DNA of 64,000 bases. Source: Utricularia gibba (Eukaryota; Streptophyta; Magnoliopsida; Lamiales; Lentibulariaceae). Under the pieces are notes generated by a model, which had not been told where the DNA came from, searched no databases, and saw only the letters and a program-made list of their open reading frames with translations. Below are positions 35,214 to 45,121 of the stretch, one piece after another (within the stretch, counting starts at the first letter, position 1; each line of letters begins with the position of its first letter). The position numbers and the translations under genes are program-made. The stretch is from the NCBI GenBank assembly GCA_002189035.1, contig NEEC01000010.1:434001-498000 (forward strand), in the 5' to 3' direction.

Positions 35214-36521
35214 TGTTAAGTGTCATTTTCTAGTTATTATTTAGGTATTATTATGTATTAATTAAGTGCTAAGTCATCCAATTAGGAGTCTTATTATTAA
35301 GTATTTGATTTTTACTAGAAAATTCCTATTTTCCCATTTTCTGTATATTTTATGCATTTTTTCTCACACTTTGACCGAGGCATGTCAGGAGACTGTCAGG
35401 AGTGTTGCAGGAGGATTGCAGGTGGTCAGACTCTGAGTTTTCGTACCTTGTACGCGAGTTGGAATGATTGTGGGCAGAAGACTGACACTGGTCAAGGCCC
35501 ATGACTTACGGCATGTCAGAGTCTGCAGCAATTATTGGGCGCAAACTTGCACGCAAAGAAAGTCTGTTGGCGCACGCAAGACAGAATGAATGATGGGAAG
35601 GGGACCCAAATGAGTTAATACACGTGGGAAGTCATATAAAAACCACTTGGAGCACTTAGTTTAGAACTTTTGAACATTTTCCCTTGTACTTAGAACTTTT
35701 GAGTTCTTCCTCCCCTCAAGGAGGAAGAACACTTAGTTTGCTTTTCGTTTCTGTTTCTATGGCCCTTTTGGGCTAAAAACCTTTAGTTTCTGGAAAGTAG
35801 ATGAAGTTTCCTTCCAAGTCCTGAGCAATACACTCGGTTCTTCACTGAATTCCATTCGGATTCCGCATACTTCCACACGTCTTGCTACAGTCTTTCTATA
35901 ACGACTCTTAGTCAAGGTCCATGAGTAGCAAGCCACTTCTCGCGGATTTTGGTGAAGATCAAGGTGAAGAGCACCAACTCCAACCCTGCTGGTTCGAGGG
36001 AAGTAGCAGATTGTTTGTGGCCTAGGTACCGCGACAGTGGACAGGTTGTGACCTCGGACCTGCCACTGGCCATTGGCAACAGCTGGGCACACGCGCACAA
36101 TTCGGTTTTGAAGGCAATCGAAGGCAATCCTCTTGTCTTCCTAATCGTCCAAGGGGGAATCACATGAGGCTATTCCCGTGCCTCCTTGTCAATCAGAGTG
36201 TAAGGGAGAGTAGGCTATTCCTTGCTCCTATAACCAGCTTTTCGGAAGAAATCAGTGAAAACCGAGGCAAGGACGGACAAAGGAAGGAGATGGAGTCTTA
36301 TTCCCAAGAATTGCGTCCCGTAGTCAAGGCCCATTACTTAGGTTGTATCTTTCATTTCTACATCTTAAAAACTCCCTTTTACAAAACCGTGACATTTTGT
36401 AGAAGTTGCTTGCAAACACTTTTCACGAAAAACAACTCCCTGAGATCGATACTCGTACTATGCTTTCTAGTGTTTTACGTTTTAAAATATTTAAAATTTG
36501 TTGAGGAAACGACACACAACA
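35214..36521 (+). mobile_element. LTR-1b: innermost LTR of the nest (TSD GGTGT)
   Basis: 1308 bp from TGTTAAGTGTCATTTTC to GACACACAACA, flanked exactly by GGTGT (35209-35213, 36522-36526). Visible landmarks are a TATA-like CATATAAAAACC (about 35633), a perfect 11-bp-stem hairpin (35703-35730), ATCACATGAGGCTATTCCC (about 36160) and CTGAGATCGATACTCG near the 3' end. It is the youngest-looking LTR-1 copy, being inside LTR-2, which is itself inside an older LTR-1. Confidence 0.92.
35703..35730 (+). promoter_or_regulatory. conserved hairpin in the LTR-1 leader
   Basis: GTTCTTCCTCC (35703-35713) pairs perfectly with GGAGGAAGAAC (35720-35730) around a 6-nt loop, about 65 bp downstream of the TATA-like CATATAAAAACC. 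The stem is kept in the other copies (34229-34258, 51001-51029, and imperfectly at 59284-59314) although the loops differ. It would lie near the 5' end of the transcript and again near the 3' end in a full element. Its function is unknown. Confidence 0.6.
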
Positions 36522-38419
36522 GGTGTGTGTCTTTCTGATGTATCGAATTTATAATTGCATTCAAGCACTAACACTCAATGACCTACTCAAACAATTCGAG
36601 TGTCATTACCCTGGGCCCAGGACTTACTGTTAGGCTTTGATGCAATTACTTGAGATATGATCTCATCGCTAACATGAGTGATGAATCCTTTATTGATCAA
36701 TCAACTATCTCCAACCTTAAGGAGTTACATCCCTACTCATCCATACTAGGTAAGCCATGGTTAGACTCCCATTAGTGATGAGCGAAAATGTTAGCTAATC
36801 AAGATAACTTTGTTGACCTCAAGTCTAAGCTTACTTGCACGACTGTCATATTCGAGATCTTGCTACTGACACTTGGTTAGCTTCCCATAGTAGCATCTCG
36901 AAGATGAGTCATCCAGTGAATCGATTCTCTAATCGACACCCACACATAGGTTCTAGTAATCTCATTACGTCAATTGTGAGAACCATTGCCTAAATAGTTT
37001 AGGGAACTCAATGTGTGCCAGCTTATCCGTATTTGTGATATCCTCATTTCACAAACACTCTAGCTAGGGAGTTTTTAACTTGATCATGAGTGCTTGAAGA
37101 ATCTCACATTATGATCTCATCATAATTTCTATAGCACATAGATCAAGTAGAGGATTTTATCAATGATATAAATTTGATCACAATTCAAAGTAAATATCAT
37201 AAGATAAGATTTTCCAATGAGTTGATTGTCTCTAGAACACATACACCAACATCTTCTACTCACGGTCCATGAATAGTAGGCTACTCCTAATGGATTTTGA
37301 TGAAGAGCAAGGTGAAGAGCACCATCTCCAACCCTACTGGTTTAAGAGAAGTAGCAAATTGTTTGTGACTGAGGTATCATAAAAATGGATAGGTGGTGGC
37401 CTCATACCTGTCATTGGTCATTGGTAACAATTGGGCACATGCACAAAATTCGGTTTTGAAAACAATCGATGACAATCCTCTTGTCTTCTCAATCGTCCAA
37501 GGGGGAATCACATGATGCTATTCCCATGCCCCCTTGTCAATCAGAGTGTAAGGAAGAATAGACTATTCTTTGTTCCTATAACTAGTTATTCGGAAGGAAC
37601 CAGTGAAAACCGAGGCGAGGATAGACAAAAGAACGAAACGGAGTTCCTTTCCCACGAACTGCATCTCGTAGTCAAAGTCCATTACTTATGTCATGTCTTT
37701 TATTTCTACACTTCAAAAACCCCTTTTACAAATGCATGATAATTTCTAAAAGTTTTCTACAAAACACTTTTCTCAAAACTCAATCTGTGAGATCGACACT
37801 TGTACTCCTTTGTGTTTTACGTTTTTCTAAATTAAAATTTATTTAGAAAACGACATGCAACAATCAAGAATTCTTATCTCAGGTAAAAAAACAACTAGCA
37901 GTCTTCAACATTTTTAGAGTAAGTTGATAAAGGTGTTCAAGATATTTGACTAGTCTTCTAACATCTTCCCAATCACTTGTACTTGGTATGATATATATTC
38001 CTACATTATTTTCAAGATCTTTTCTAAATATGATATTATATATAAGTGTGGCTTCCAGCATTAGATAAGTAGCATTCTACCTAGTTGACACATTTAATAT
38101 CAAAGAATATTTACAATGAATATTTTCAACAACTACACATTCTTTAAAATTGTACAACCTTTGAGAAGATTCTCTAATATATAGTTTATCTTCTCTAACT
38201 TTTTTTACAGCATATGTTGCCAATTTTATACCATTTCACACAATTAATTTAATTATGTAAGCAGCACACTACATATGAAGCATTTTATATTTCATCACAC
38301 TTTCTTTCTGTTACAATACTTCCCTTAAAAACCGAATAACAACATCATTTGAAATAGTATTATCAATTGTAATTGTAAAAATTTTATCCAATCCCCAATC
38401 ATGTAAGCATCTATCAATA

Positions 38420-39607
38420 TGATAACACCGTTTTTATTATATTTTTATATATATATTTTAAGTGTATTTTGTAAGGTTAAATGTCGCTAAGTGTGCTAAA
38501 ATGTCTTCTTTTGTGTATTTAATCTTTTAGAATGTGTTTTTTTGTGAAAATAGTATATATTTCGTCTAGTCTGTGTTTTAAGTCTTACCAGGGTGAGAGC
38601 TAGTACTATAGCAGCGCACTTTCTGCGTTGACAAGTCAAAAGGGACAGAAAAGCTGTAAAAAAGCCACTTTCCACCGAAAGTAGCCGCCCTTCTGAAGAG
38701 ATAAGATATGGAGCAAAGATCTCCATTCTAGAAGCCAGAGGAAAAAGACCAAGCTGCCCTTACTTTTGAGTAGCAAAAGGGAAAAGGAAGGGAGAGAAGA
38801 AAGAGAGTAAAATGTGCACGCAGAGTGCATAGACAGCGACCAGGAGCAAGCGGGAACGAGAACGTCGTTTCTCCGGTGAAAGTCTCCGGCGACCTCCAGA
38901 TCTGCGTGTCTACACCACTGCTCCGGCCAGAATTTCGATTTCCAGCAGATCTCTAGCCCACAGAAGCATCCTACAACTTTTATTTATAGATTTCTGCACT
39001 CCCTTTTCTGCATGAACTTGCTACTGTTATTGTCGTCGTTTTTATGCTCTCTGTTGTGTTTCGGTACCCTGTTGTGAACGAGAAACTAGTTGTAGACATT
39101 GTTTTAGCTTATGAACATGCTGTTGTTTACCCTTTTCGTGCTTTGCCTTACGTTTAACACAATTTACTGTTCTTGCAAACCATGCTCTGTTTCTGCAAAC
39201 CATTACTCTGTTTTTAAGCATTCCAAAGCTAGGTTTAAGTCTATGGGCCCCCTTGAGTGACACAAGATAGACCATGATGTAAAACCCAATCAAATTACTT
39301 TTATTTTATGTTTTCTGCACCTTCACGTCAATTTCAATCCCTTTTCACCCCTGCAACTCGCTTATTCCAGTTACTGTTATTTTAGATCTTACCCGCGTTA
39401 GAACTAAACTTCAGAAACCCCCCTTGTTTCCAGTAAATGTGTTAAACTTCAGGAAATTACAACCATTCCCTATGGATTCGACCCTTGCTTGCCACACTAC
39501 ATTAATTCTTGTGATTTGTGTAGTAGATTAGCTTGGTTTATAAATTTCTTTTGATGTGTTGAATGTGCTAAACCGCGACATTTAGCAACCCATTCCAACG
39601 TCCATCA
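38420..39607 (+). mobile_element. LTR-4: solo LTR in the hAT-C transposase (TSD CAATA)
   Basis: 1188 bp from TGATAACACCG at 38420 to GTCCATCA at 39607, with CAATA on both sides (38415-38419, 39608-39612). It has a GC-richer block with CTCCGG and CCGGCGACC at 38850-38940, and TATGGATTCGACCCTTGCTT near the right end, which sets the orientation. It separates two collinear hAT coding pieces. Confidence 0.85.
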
Positions 39608-40744
39608 CAATAGTAACTCTAATGTTTTTTCCCTCTTGAGATGAAATTGGATAAAAACTCAACAACCATTTGTGCAATATCCAATCCTCATCAATATAAT
39701 AAATAGTCAAGTATATGTAATTCATCCTTTGAATTAAACTCTAACTATCAGTAGTTAAACTTACTCTTTGGTATGAGCTTCTAAAATACTTTTTTAATTT
39801 TTCATTTTCCAGATAAAACAAGTCATATATATTATGTTATGCTGTCCCTCTTGAAGGGACTTTAAACTTAGGACAAACAAGAAACATAAAATAGACAAAT
39901 TTAGACCTTGAAACAAATAAAAAAGGAAGCTTAGAAGATGTTATTAATTACATCAAAGTTTTTCTATAGTTTAAAAATCACACATGATAGTAGTTATATT
40001 AGAATTGGTTGTAGAATTGAATGCAATAAATGTTTGCTTTGAATCAATATCAATAAGTTTTATCCTTTTCTTGAAAGTTGTATTATGATTCTTCAGTGAA
40101 GATGTCTCATTTATAGTATTAACTCTTATTTCAAATCCACATGCCTTAAATTGAACCTTCATTATCTCATCAGAATCTCCAAATCTTTCATAACTAGATC
40201 ATAAAGATGATCTTAAGGGCATTTGTTTTCTCTTCTTCTGACTAGGTCTACCAATAGCAGATATTCAAGTTATTGCATTGCCAAGAAGGTGGTGGAGGAG
40301 GAGGTGGGCAATTAGAAGATTATTCAAGAGGTAGTGATAGAATTCAATCATTACCCATGGTAGAGAAGAATGGTAGAAATTGAACTTGGACTAGACTCCT
40401 TAACTACAGAGTGTGTTGAAGGTGGGCGATTAAAAGATTATCATAGTGTGTTGAAAAATGAAGAATAACAATGGTGCAATTCATAAAAAGAATAAAATCC
40501 TAATAATTCTTAAATATAGAATATATTATATATTAAATATACATTAAATAATAATATAAAAACTTTGATCTATTCGATATATACTAAACTACATAACCTA
40601 CTTTCAATAACCAGATTAAATTTCAAAATTTTTGAGACTCATCTGCAAACCATATACCGAATTTCCTACTTTCAAATACCAAATAGCATAAAATTTAGTT
40701 TGGTATTTGAAATTTCATTAATTTTGCACAGCCATATTTTAAAC

Positions 40745-41189
40745 AAAAAGTCTTTCAACATGAGTACTCTAATATGTATATGCTGCAAACAGTATAAAAC
40801 TATAATTCTGACCTTGTGCATTATCGTACTTGTAAGTCGATGCGGATGCCATTGAGCTTTTTATTTATAGTTACGATGCGTCCATAATGTACATGCAATC
40901 ATAGGTCTCCATATTTGTTGAAGGTGGTCAGAGCAAACCATTTTTGGAATTTAGAATGTATCATTATCATTCACCAATTTTCTAGGGAATCTCCGTAATT
41001 TGCACCCGATGTTGTCATGCCCCCATCATTTCATTAAATATACTTTGGATGAAAGACATCTAACCATATAAAAAATTGGATTTTAATGGATAATGACACT
41101 ACTGCTTGCACGTAACAATCTTTTAATATTTCTTAATATAAACACTTTGAAAAATTTACAAATATAGCACCTATAAATTGTCGATCTGA
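40745..41189. other. spacer between hAT-C and the gene island
   Basis: No gene or element was recognised in this AT-rich stretch. Confidence 0.5.
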
Positions 41190-41487
41190 GTTATATTTTA
41201 TCGTCGAGTCACGTATCACTGAACAATTGAAGGGTCATTGTTTGATCCTCCTCGATCAGCTCGAGTGGTTTACCCACGCAATCCCATGCTTCTTGAACAG
41301 TGCCTTATCTCTTGAATACCTTGGCACATATTATTGGGCGAGCGCTCTTCAAATGAGTCTTTTCCATCCCCAATTCCCCATGGATGTTAAAACCAACAAT
41401 TAATATCCACTTGGGAGACTTTGGCCGTGCTAATTCATTCAAACATCGTTTTCTCTTATTCTTTTGCTCCAGCTTTGCAACATACAT
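41190..41487 (-). pseudogene. unrecognised coding relic downstream of the hydrolase gene
   Basis: The minus strand reads PKSPKWILIVGFNIHGELGM, EKTHLKSARPIICAKVFKR, a stop, GTVQEAWDCVGKPLELIEED, QTMTLQLFSDT, another stop, then LDDKI. The single frame holding for about 95 codons with only two stops suggests decayed protein-coding DNA. I cannot name the family. It lies 200 bp beyond the stop of the alpha/beta-hydrolase on the same strand and could be part of its 3' UTR or a separate remnant. Confidence 0.35.
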
Positions 41488-41693
41488 TGATTACCTCTAC
41501 AGGAGCAGGGTCGTGCTGGATAAAATGAGTAAACAAAGCCTGAATACAGACAGCATCATCTGTAAATAGAAATATGTTTCAATGCTCTGACTTCGATGAA
41601 GATGAAAAGATCGAGCTTCAAACAGGAAATACACCACAAACAAACCTACAAACAGAGCCCAAGTCTTGCGATATAGAGAAACATCCCGCCGTC

Positions 41694-43367
41694 TCAAGAT
41701 ATGAGAGCTTGAAAAATGGAGTCAGCTTTTCCAGCAGCAAAGAGGAATAAATGGCCGCTGTCAGGCAACTCATGATAATGAATCCATGGAAGTTTACTTG
41801 CGATATAACGCTGAAGGGAAGCCGGAACAAGAAGATCACTTTCTCCATGCCACAAATGGACAGAACCTTCGCCATTTGGAAATGGATTATGGATTTCCGT
41901 GGGATCGAACTCCCAGTTCCCAAAGCCAATGATCATGTCACGGTGAAGCGACTCATATTCACCTTGCTGTCTTGGCGCTGGCAGCTCAAGCTGGAAGAGG
42001 AGAAACTTGCAGTTAATGACAAAAACAAATGCCACTGCAAGACTTCAATGGCTGAGTTTTCCAGGGTTTCATTACCGGATTCCTAGCTTTGAATGCTGAT
42101 ATCGCTGGAATAAGATCGAAGTCAGACTTGGAGAATACTGATGGGCTGAGGGCGATGACACTTGAAGACGGGAACAATTTCTGTGTGTTCCACCAGTACG
42201 TAAGCCATGGTAAATAATGTCCGATGCGCAGGGCCCATTGGTCTGGAAGAGGCTGCAGTTTGTATGCCTGCTGAGACAAATTTGCAGGAAATGAAGGCCA
42301 CCAATAGTTCACAACTGGTGCCACTAAAGCTGCTCCTTGCAATCTGTTTAGTAGAAACAATGCCAAAGTATCGTGGTTATGGTGATGAAAAGTAAACTGT
42401 TGAATTCAAAACAACACCTGTGTGGAATATATTTCAGGACACCCCATACAGCTTGTCCACCCATAGAGAATCCAGCAACATAAAATTTGGATCCTAATCC
42501 CAACTGATCACCAAGCTCCTCAATGTCATATGCCAAACTCTTAACCGTGCGTGTAGGGTGAGGATCACTTTCACCATAACCAGGTCTGTCAAAGGAAACA
42601 ATGTAGATCCCTTGGCTTTCGACGAAACCCTGTAAAGGAGCTCAAGAACAAGCAAGATAAAAGAAACCAATCCAACATGTCATATATAAGCCACAGAACA
42701 GTAACCAGCATTACCTGCGAGAGGGATGCGATTACTGGAGAAACAGAGTGCCTACATCCATCAAATTGATGCACAAATATCAATTTATGTTTTGCAATAA
42801 CCTTTGGAACACCATATTCTCTATAAGCCAAGTGTCTTCCATCCCTGAGCTGTATTCTAGGTGCAGTAACTGGAGGTCCGTCAGGAGAGCCACATGTTTT
42901 AGGAGATGGCGGTCTAATTTTCTGATATGCTATTGCTATCAATCCCATAAAAGAAACCAACAGAATATTCCTGAAAATTCCTGAAAAACTAAGCTTCAGG
43001 AAAAAAGAACATAGGGCAGAATCAAACAGAAAGGCAGGAAGCCTCTTCAGTTAGGAAACGCAAGTCTGTAACTGCAGACTGTGACTATCTATTGACAAAA
43101 TAGTGCCTCCGCACAATTAAATCACGACAAAATTGAACCAAATTTCTTATGTATCATAAACCGCCCACCATATCAATGCAAAAGGTGTAAAAGTGATAGA
43201 GCGAAATCAGATTCCTGATTCAAAATGGTACGGCGAAACAGTGGCAAATAAAAAGGAAGCAGTCGCGCACCCGAAAACTTGGATGAGGTCTTAGTCTTAG
43301 CCTTTGGCTTCCTCGTGTGAGCTCGCGCAGAAGCCGCAGATATCTTCCGAGAGGTTCCCGCCGCCAT
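41694..43367 (-). CDS. alpha/beta-hydrolase fold protein, five exons
   Basis: Exons on the minus strand are 43367-43271, 42980-42715, 42629-42418, 42343-42076 and 41990-41694, all GT/AG and in phase, giving 379 residues. The start MAAGTSRKISAASARAHTRK is a conserved N-terminus in plant hydrolases of this group. A membrane-anchor segment follows (ILLVSFMGLIAIAY), then PPVTAPRIQLRDGRHLAYRE, SFDRPGYGESDPHP, the nucleophile elbow GFSMGG, APVVNYWW, WWNTQKLFPSSSV, the acid loop GESDLLVP and the base DSGHLF. Ser, Asp and His of the triad are all present. Odd: the usual His-Gly of the oxyanion loop reads VHQFDGCRH, with Gln in place of Gly. The substrate is unknown. An in-frame ATG at 43454 would add 29 residues but lacks the conserved pattern. 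Confidence 0.9.
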
Positions 43368-43454
43368 TTTCACCCTCGCACTCTCCACCTGTTGTCCGCG
43401 TTCAACAGGCGAACACCCACTGACGGATCCTCCAATTCCAAACGATGAACACAA

Positions 43455-44282
43455 AATTCAACAAGAGGGTGCAAGTAGATCCCCAGAGAGGCCGGGGTTG
43501 TTGGTACACAGCCAGAGGAGAACAATGTCGGCCCACATTAGTAGCTTAAAAAAAACAAGAGAGTCGCACAAAAGCCCGTCGTGACGGTTTGGGCTACTGA
43601 AATATAAATAAAATAATATTAAAAATGGTAACGAAGCCATATTCTCCCTCTAATAATGGACCGTTTTAATTTAAAAGGAAAAATCCGAAATGGGTCATAT
43701 AAAATAAGAATGGAGTGAGCGTATAATGCACCTCATTTTCATTTCTTCACTTTATTTTAATATGAAAGAGGATTCCAAATAGAGTTGATGGCTGCACAAT
43801 CAAAATTCGAAAAAATGGAATAAATGTGCGAAAAGCACCATCAAACCTGTGGGCTGCTGTGGTTTTCAGTTCACAGATCTACCTGCCTGCGGCTAAGCTG
43901 CGGCCGTTGACGGAATTATCCTTCCATTATCTTTATTGCTCTTTCCCCCTCCAACTTATTTATGACGCAACTTTTTATGTTACTAAATACACGGGGCTGC
44001 AATTAGGGTTTATGCAATAAGGTTTTTGAACCATTCAAAGCCATATTAATGAAAAAAAAAAAAAAGTTGATCGATTTCCTACACTCGGTTTCATCTCCAA
44101 TACGCCTTTTCATTTCATTTTTTTTCGTTAATATGGATTTTAAAATACAAGTAAAAGATTGAAAACATTGCGAGTGGAGAAAAAAAAATGGCACACAGGT
44201 CGAAATATTCGCAGACGGACGCTGCCAGTCCGGCCCGCGAAGGATCTCACCGATGATCATTCGGGAAATCCGACGGTTGACA
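43455..44282. other. intergenic region between hydrolase and SAP genes
   Basis: It holds the hydrolase promoter and 5' leader and the 3' flank of the SAP gene. No further gene was seen; a poly-A run lies at 44049-44064. Confidence 0.5.
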
Positions 44283-44729
44283 TCAAATCTTGTGCAACTT
44301 GACGCCCTTGACTACGGGGTTGGCCCTGGCGATTTCCTCCCTCCCCATCGCCTTGAAATCAAACGTACAGCCGTGTTTCTCCGGATACCGATGGACCCCA
44401 CAAAAAGAAGCTTCGCATCGGCACCGGAAACCCATCAGACCCACCTTCTTCCGGCAGGCGGAGCACCTGTTACTGCCCTCTGGTCCCCTTTGCGGCGGCG
44501 CGTGGGTCGCCGTCGAGGCGGAACGCTGAATTTTCTCCAGCAACGAAACCGGCTCCACAGAGGAAGTCGACGCCAAGCCGAAGGCCGTGGTTTCTGCTGG
44601 TTTCTCGATTTGGAGGTCCCTGTAGCATTTGGTGCAGAGGTTTTGCATCGCCGGGCTTCCGATGAAGCCACAGTTGTTGACGCACATGCGGTGGCCGTTG
44701 GTGGCTTGAAATCCTTGCTCTTCAGCCAT
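44283..44729 (-). CDS. A20/AN1 zinc-finger stress-associated protein (SAP)
   Basis: An intronless 148-residue protein. An A20 finger lies near the N-terminus (CVNNCGFIGSPAMQNLCTKC, C-X3-C-X11-C-X2-C) and a C-terminal AN1 finger at residues about 88-125 (CSACRKK...FRCRCEASFC, then VHRYPEKHGC; C-X2-C-X10-C-X-C-X4-C-X2-H-X5-H-X-C). All zinc ligands are present. The protein ends ARANPVVKGVKLHKI, a usual SAP tail. Plant SAPs are stress-induced proteins linked to ubiquitin binding and E3 activity through A20 and AN1. A TATA box (TATATAAA, minus strand, 44799-44792) stands 65 bp upstream of the ATG. It is divergent from TAF12. Confidence 0.95.
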   Translation of the reverse strand: MAEEQGFQATNGHRMCVNNCGFIGSPAMQNLCTKCYRDLQIEKPAETTAFGLASTSSVEPVSLLEKIQRSASTATHAPPQRGPEGSNRCSACRKKVGLMGFRCRCEASFCGVHRYPEKHGCTFDFKAMGREEIARANPVVKGVKLHKI

Positions 44730-45121
44730 AGCGCGTTGGATTTTCTAATTTTCGGAGGAGAGGAATTGCGGAAAATGAGAATTTGACCGATTTATATAGA
44801 GATTCAGGAGGAGGTGTCGAAGTTATATTGGCAACTCCATCGGAAGCCTCACGGAAATAGGACAAACACGCACAAGTCGCCGACTTCTTATATTTATTTA
44901 ATATTCCTGATAATTAAAACCCCCAGATATTTTTACTTTTTTTTGTTAATTACTCCTCATGTACTCAATTCTTAGGTAATTGCGAGGGCAACCCTGCCTG
45001 GGGATTATTTGCAACAAAATCTCGCTAATTCTCATTAATTGCATTCGTATATATACATAACCCTAATTTTTTGGGCATTGGGTTTCATTTTCACCTGAGT
45101 CGTCTCTTGGAAGTTGGAATC
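44730..45121. promoter_or_regulatory. shared SAP/TAF12 promoter interval
   Basis: 392 bp separate the two ATGs. The SAP side has a TATA box at 44792-44799 (minus). The TAF12 side has GTATATATACATAA at 45047-45060, directly followed by a telo-box AACCCTAA (45059-45066), an element common in promoters of housekeeping plant genes. A CAT/TTAATT-rich AT patch lies between them. Confidence 0.6.

Larger units (their letters stand above)
34440..37251 (+). mobile_element. LTR-2: middle LTR of the nest (TSD TCTTC)
   Basis: Starts TGTTGGGTTTCTTGTAGAC at 34440 and ends CATACACCAACA at 37251. TCTTC stands on both sides (34435-34439, 37252-37256). LTR-1b splits it at 35213. Its own sequence is about 1.5 kb. 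The TGTTGG...CCAACA ends and the lack of coding sequence suggest a solo LTR, perhaps of a copia element. Its orientation is a guess. Confidence 0.85.
33743..37862 (+). mobile_element. LTR-1a: outermost LTR of a three-level nest (TSD ATCAA)
   Basis: Starts TGTTAAGTGTCATTTT at 33743 and ends GACATGCAACA at 37862, flanked by ATCAA on both sides (33738-33742, 37863-37867). It is split by LTR-2 (34440-37251). The two parts, 33743-34439 and 37257-37862, together make about 1303 bp, collinear with LTR-1b. No internal retrotransposon region is present, so it is a solo LTR. Confidence 0.9.
33330..40250 (-). pseudogene. hAT-C transposase (BED/RICESLEEPER-like), split by three insertions
   Basis: Pieces appear in order on the minus strand. 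BED finger remnant with ETSSLKNHNTTFKKR (40162-39980) and NYIYLTIYYIDEDWILHKWL (about 39745). After LTR-4, DRCLHDWGLDKIFTITIDNT and ISNDVVIRFLREVL (38414-38330), SQRLYNFKECVV, NATYLMLEATLIYN and STSDWEDVRRLVKYLEHLYQ (about 38060-37900). After the LTR nest, IREKYLKYWGDA and KMNKLLFIVVIFYPRKKFEY (about 33690-33590). These are the standard blocks of plant ZBED/hAT transposases, with scattered stops and shifts. The C-terminal dimerisation block was not seen. Each break coincides with a duplicated 5-mer of an LTR. Confidence 0.85.
31498..40736 (-). mobile_element. hAT-C: 9.2-kb hAT element with nested LTRs
   Basis: The ends TAGGGCTGAGTGTT (31498) and ...TTGCACAGCCATA (40736) are imperfect inverted termini (8 of the first 10 bases agree). 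TTTTAAAC flanks both sides exactly (31490-31497, 40737-40744), the 8-bp duplication of hAT transposons. Both subterminal regions are rich in ATACCAAA/TTTGGTAT motifs. The transposase relic inside runs on the minus strand. Subtracting the LTR-3 piece, the triple LTR nest and LTR-4 leaves about 2.9 kb, a normal hAT size. Confidence 0.85.

Noticed and set aside
35757-36163. Overlapping open frames with matching counterparts at 50615-50881
   Set aside because: They recur because both lie in LTR-1 copies; no conserved coding pattern or start.
43368-43454. Upstream in-frame start for the hydrolase (29 extra residues)
   Set aside because: The extension has no conserved features, whereas MAAGTSRKISAASARAHTRK fits the family N-terminus.
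44253-44786. 177-codon open frame on the plus strand
   Set aside because: It is antisense to the SAP gene, whose zinc-finger pattern is complete on the minus strand.
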